Assembly: GCA_946405045.1 (NCBI GenBank)
Contig: CAMJFV010000122.1
Coordinates: 1-6,338, forward strand
Origin: an uncultured Bacteroidales bacterium
GTDB taxonomy: Bacteria > Bacteroidota > Bacteroidia > Bacteroidales > Paludibacteraceae
Reading direction: 5' to 3'
DNA length: 6,338 nucleotides
Made by a program: the position numbers and the translations under genes. Within the stretch, counting starts at the first letter, position 1; each line of letters opens with the position of its first letter. The notes beneath the pieces were generated by a model. It searched no databases. It was not told where the DNA came from and was given only the letters and a program-made list of their open reading frames with translations. This document shows, in pieces, positions 6,171-6,338 of this stretch.

Positions 6171-6338
6171 TCAATTGTTTTTTAATGTTTCAACTCCGGC
6201 ACGACAATTGTCCAACTCGATCTTAAACTTCTCAATGTTTTTCTGAGATGCGGAAAGGCGTTCACGATCAAACAGTTTCATCTCATAGAAAGATGCCACC
6301 TGCCCAAAGATTCTGAATCGCGCATCATACTTATTGTC
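6171..6338 (-). CDS. tssO: TssO-like T6SSiii membrane-complex protein, C-terminal fragment
   Basis: This reading frame is open from the right edge and ends at TGA (6171-6173), giving the last 55 residues of a protein whose start lies outside the window. The visible tail is charged and helical, with heptad-like spacing of hydrophobic residues around FYEMKLFDRERL and KNIEKFKIELDNC, so a coiled coil is likely; a single Cys sits near the end. No membrane segment is in the visible part. The stop is 2 bases before the ATG of the PKD gene, so the two are translationally close and clearly in one operon. The name rests mainly on gene order: in T6SSiii loci the membrane-complex genes run N, Q, O, P, R, and this gene directly precedes P. 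TssO proteins are small, with one membrane helix and a helical soluble part, which agrees with this tail. The fragment is too short for a firm family call from motifs; TssQ or an unrelated small protein cannot be excluded. Confidence 0.62.
   Translation of the reverse strand, partial: DNKYDARFRIFGQVASFYEMKLFDRERLSASQKNIEKFKIELDNCRAGVETLKNN

Noticed and set aside
6166..6174. TTG at 6174 as the start of tssP and TTG at 2773 as the start of clpV.
   Set aside because: Each is followed within a few codons by an ATG that gives a normal N-terminus for the protein, and the extra residues add nothing recognisable.

Overview
The window is the downstream end of a type VI secretion system (T6SS) operon from a member of the Bacteroidota, most likely order Bacteroidales. 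All recognisable genes lie on the minus strand, so transcription runs from the right edge to the left. In that order they are the 3' end of a tssO-like gene, a tssP-like PKD-domain gene, a tssR-like lipoprotein gene, and clpV (tssH). The order O-P-R followed by clpV fits the subtype iii T6SS (T6SSiii) of Bacteroidota, which lacks the TssJLM membrane complex and uses TssN/Q/O/P/R instead. Other pointers to Bacteroidota are the A-rich translation starts with no Shine-Dalgarno sequence, the relaxed lipobox of TssR, and TAnnTTTG promoter elements left of clpV.

Layout: 6171-6338 encodes the last 55 residues of the TssO-like protein. It is followed after 2 bases by tssP (294 aa, one membrane anchor and two PKD modules). 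A 42-base A-rich leader separates tssP from tssR (818 aa lipoprotein with two SH3-like modules, a von Willebrand A-like fold lacking the metal-binding aspartate, and a strongly basic segment). After 29 bases comes clpV (830 aa, two intact AAA+ domains). No promoter or terminator is visible between these genes, so they probably share one transcript that starts outside the window.

Left of clpV the operon appears to end. A perfect 7-bp GC-rich hairpin begins at the base after the clpV stop codon, and a weak hairpin followed by a T7 run lies just beyond it. Next comes an AT-rich stretch with a 13-bp direct repeat, each copy carrying a TAnnTTTG element pointing left. A reading frame open to the left edge starts there and may be a separately controlled next gene.

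How the genes work together (established for the family, inferred here): TssO, TssP and TssR belong to the trans-envelope complex that docks the contractile tail, and ClpV unfolds the contracted TssB/TssC sheath in the cytoplasm so that it can be reused. No effector, immunity, Hcp, VgrG, sheath or baseplate gene is in the window. I see no tRNA, rRNA, CRISPR array, insertion sequence or integrase.
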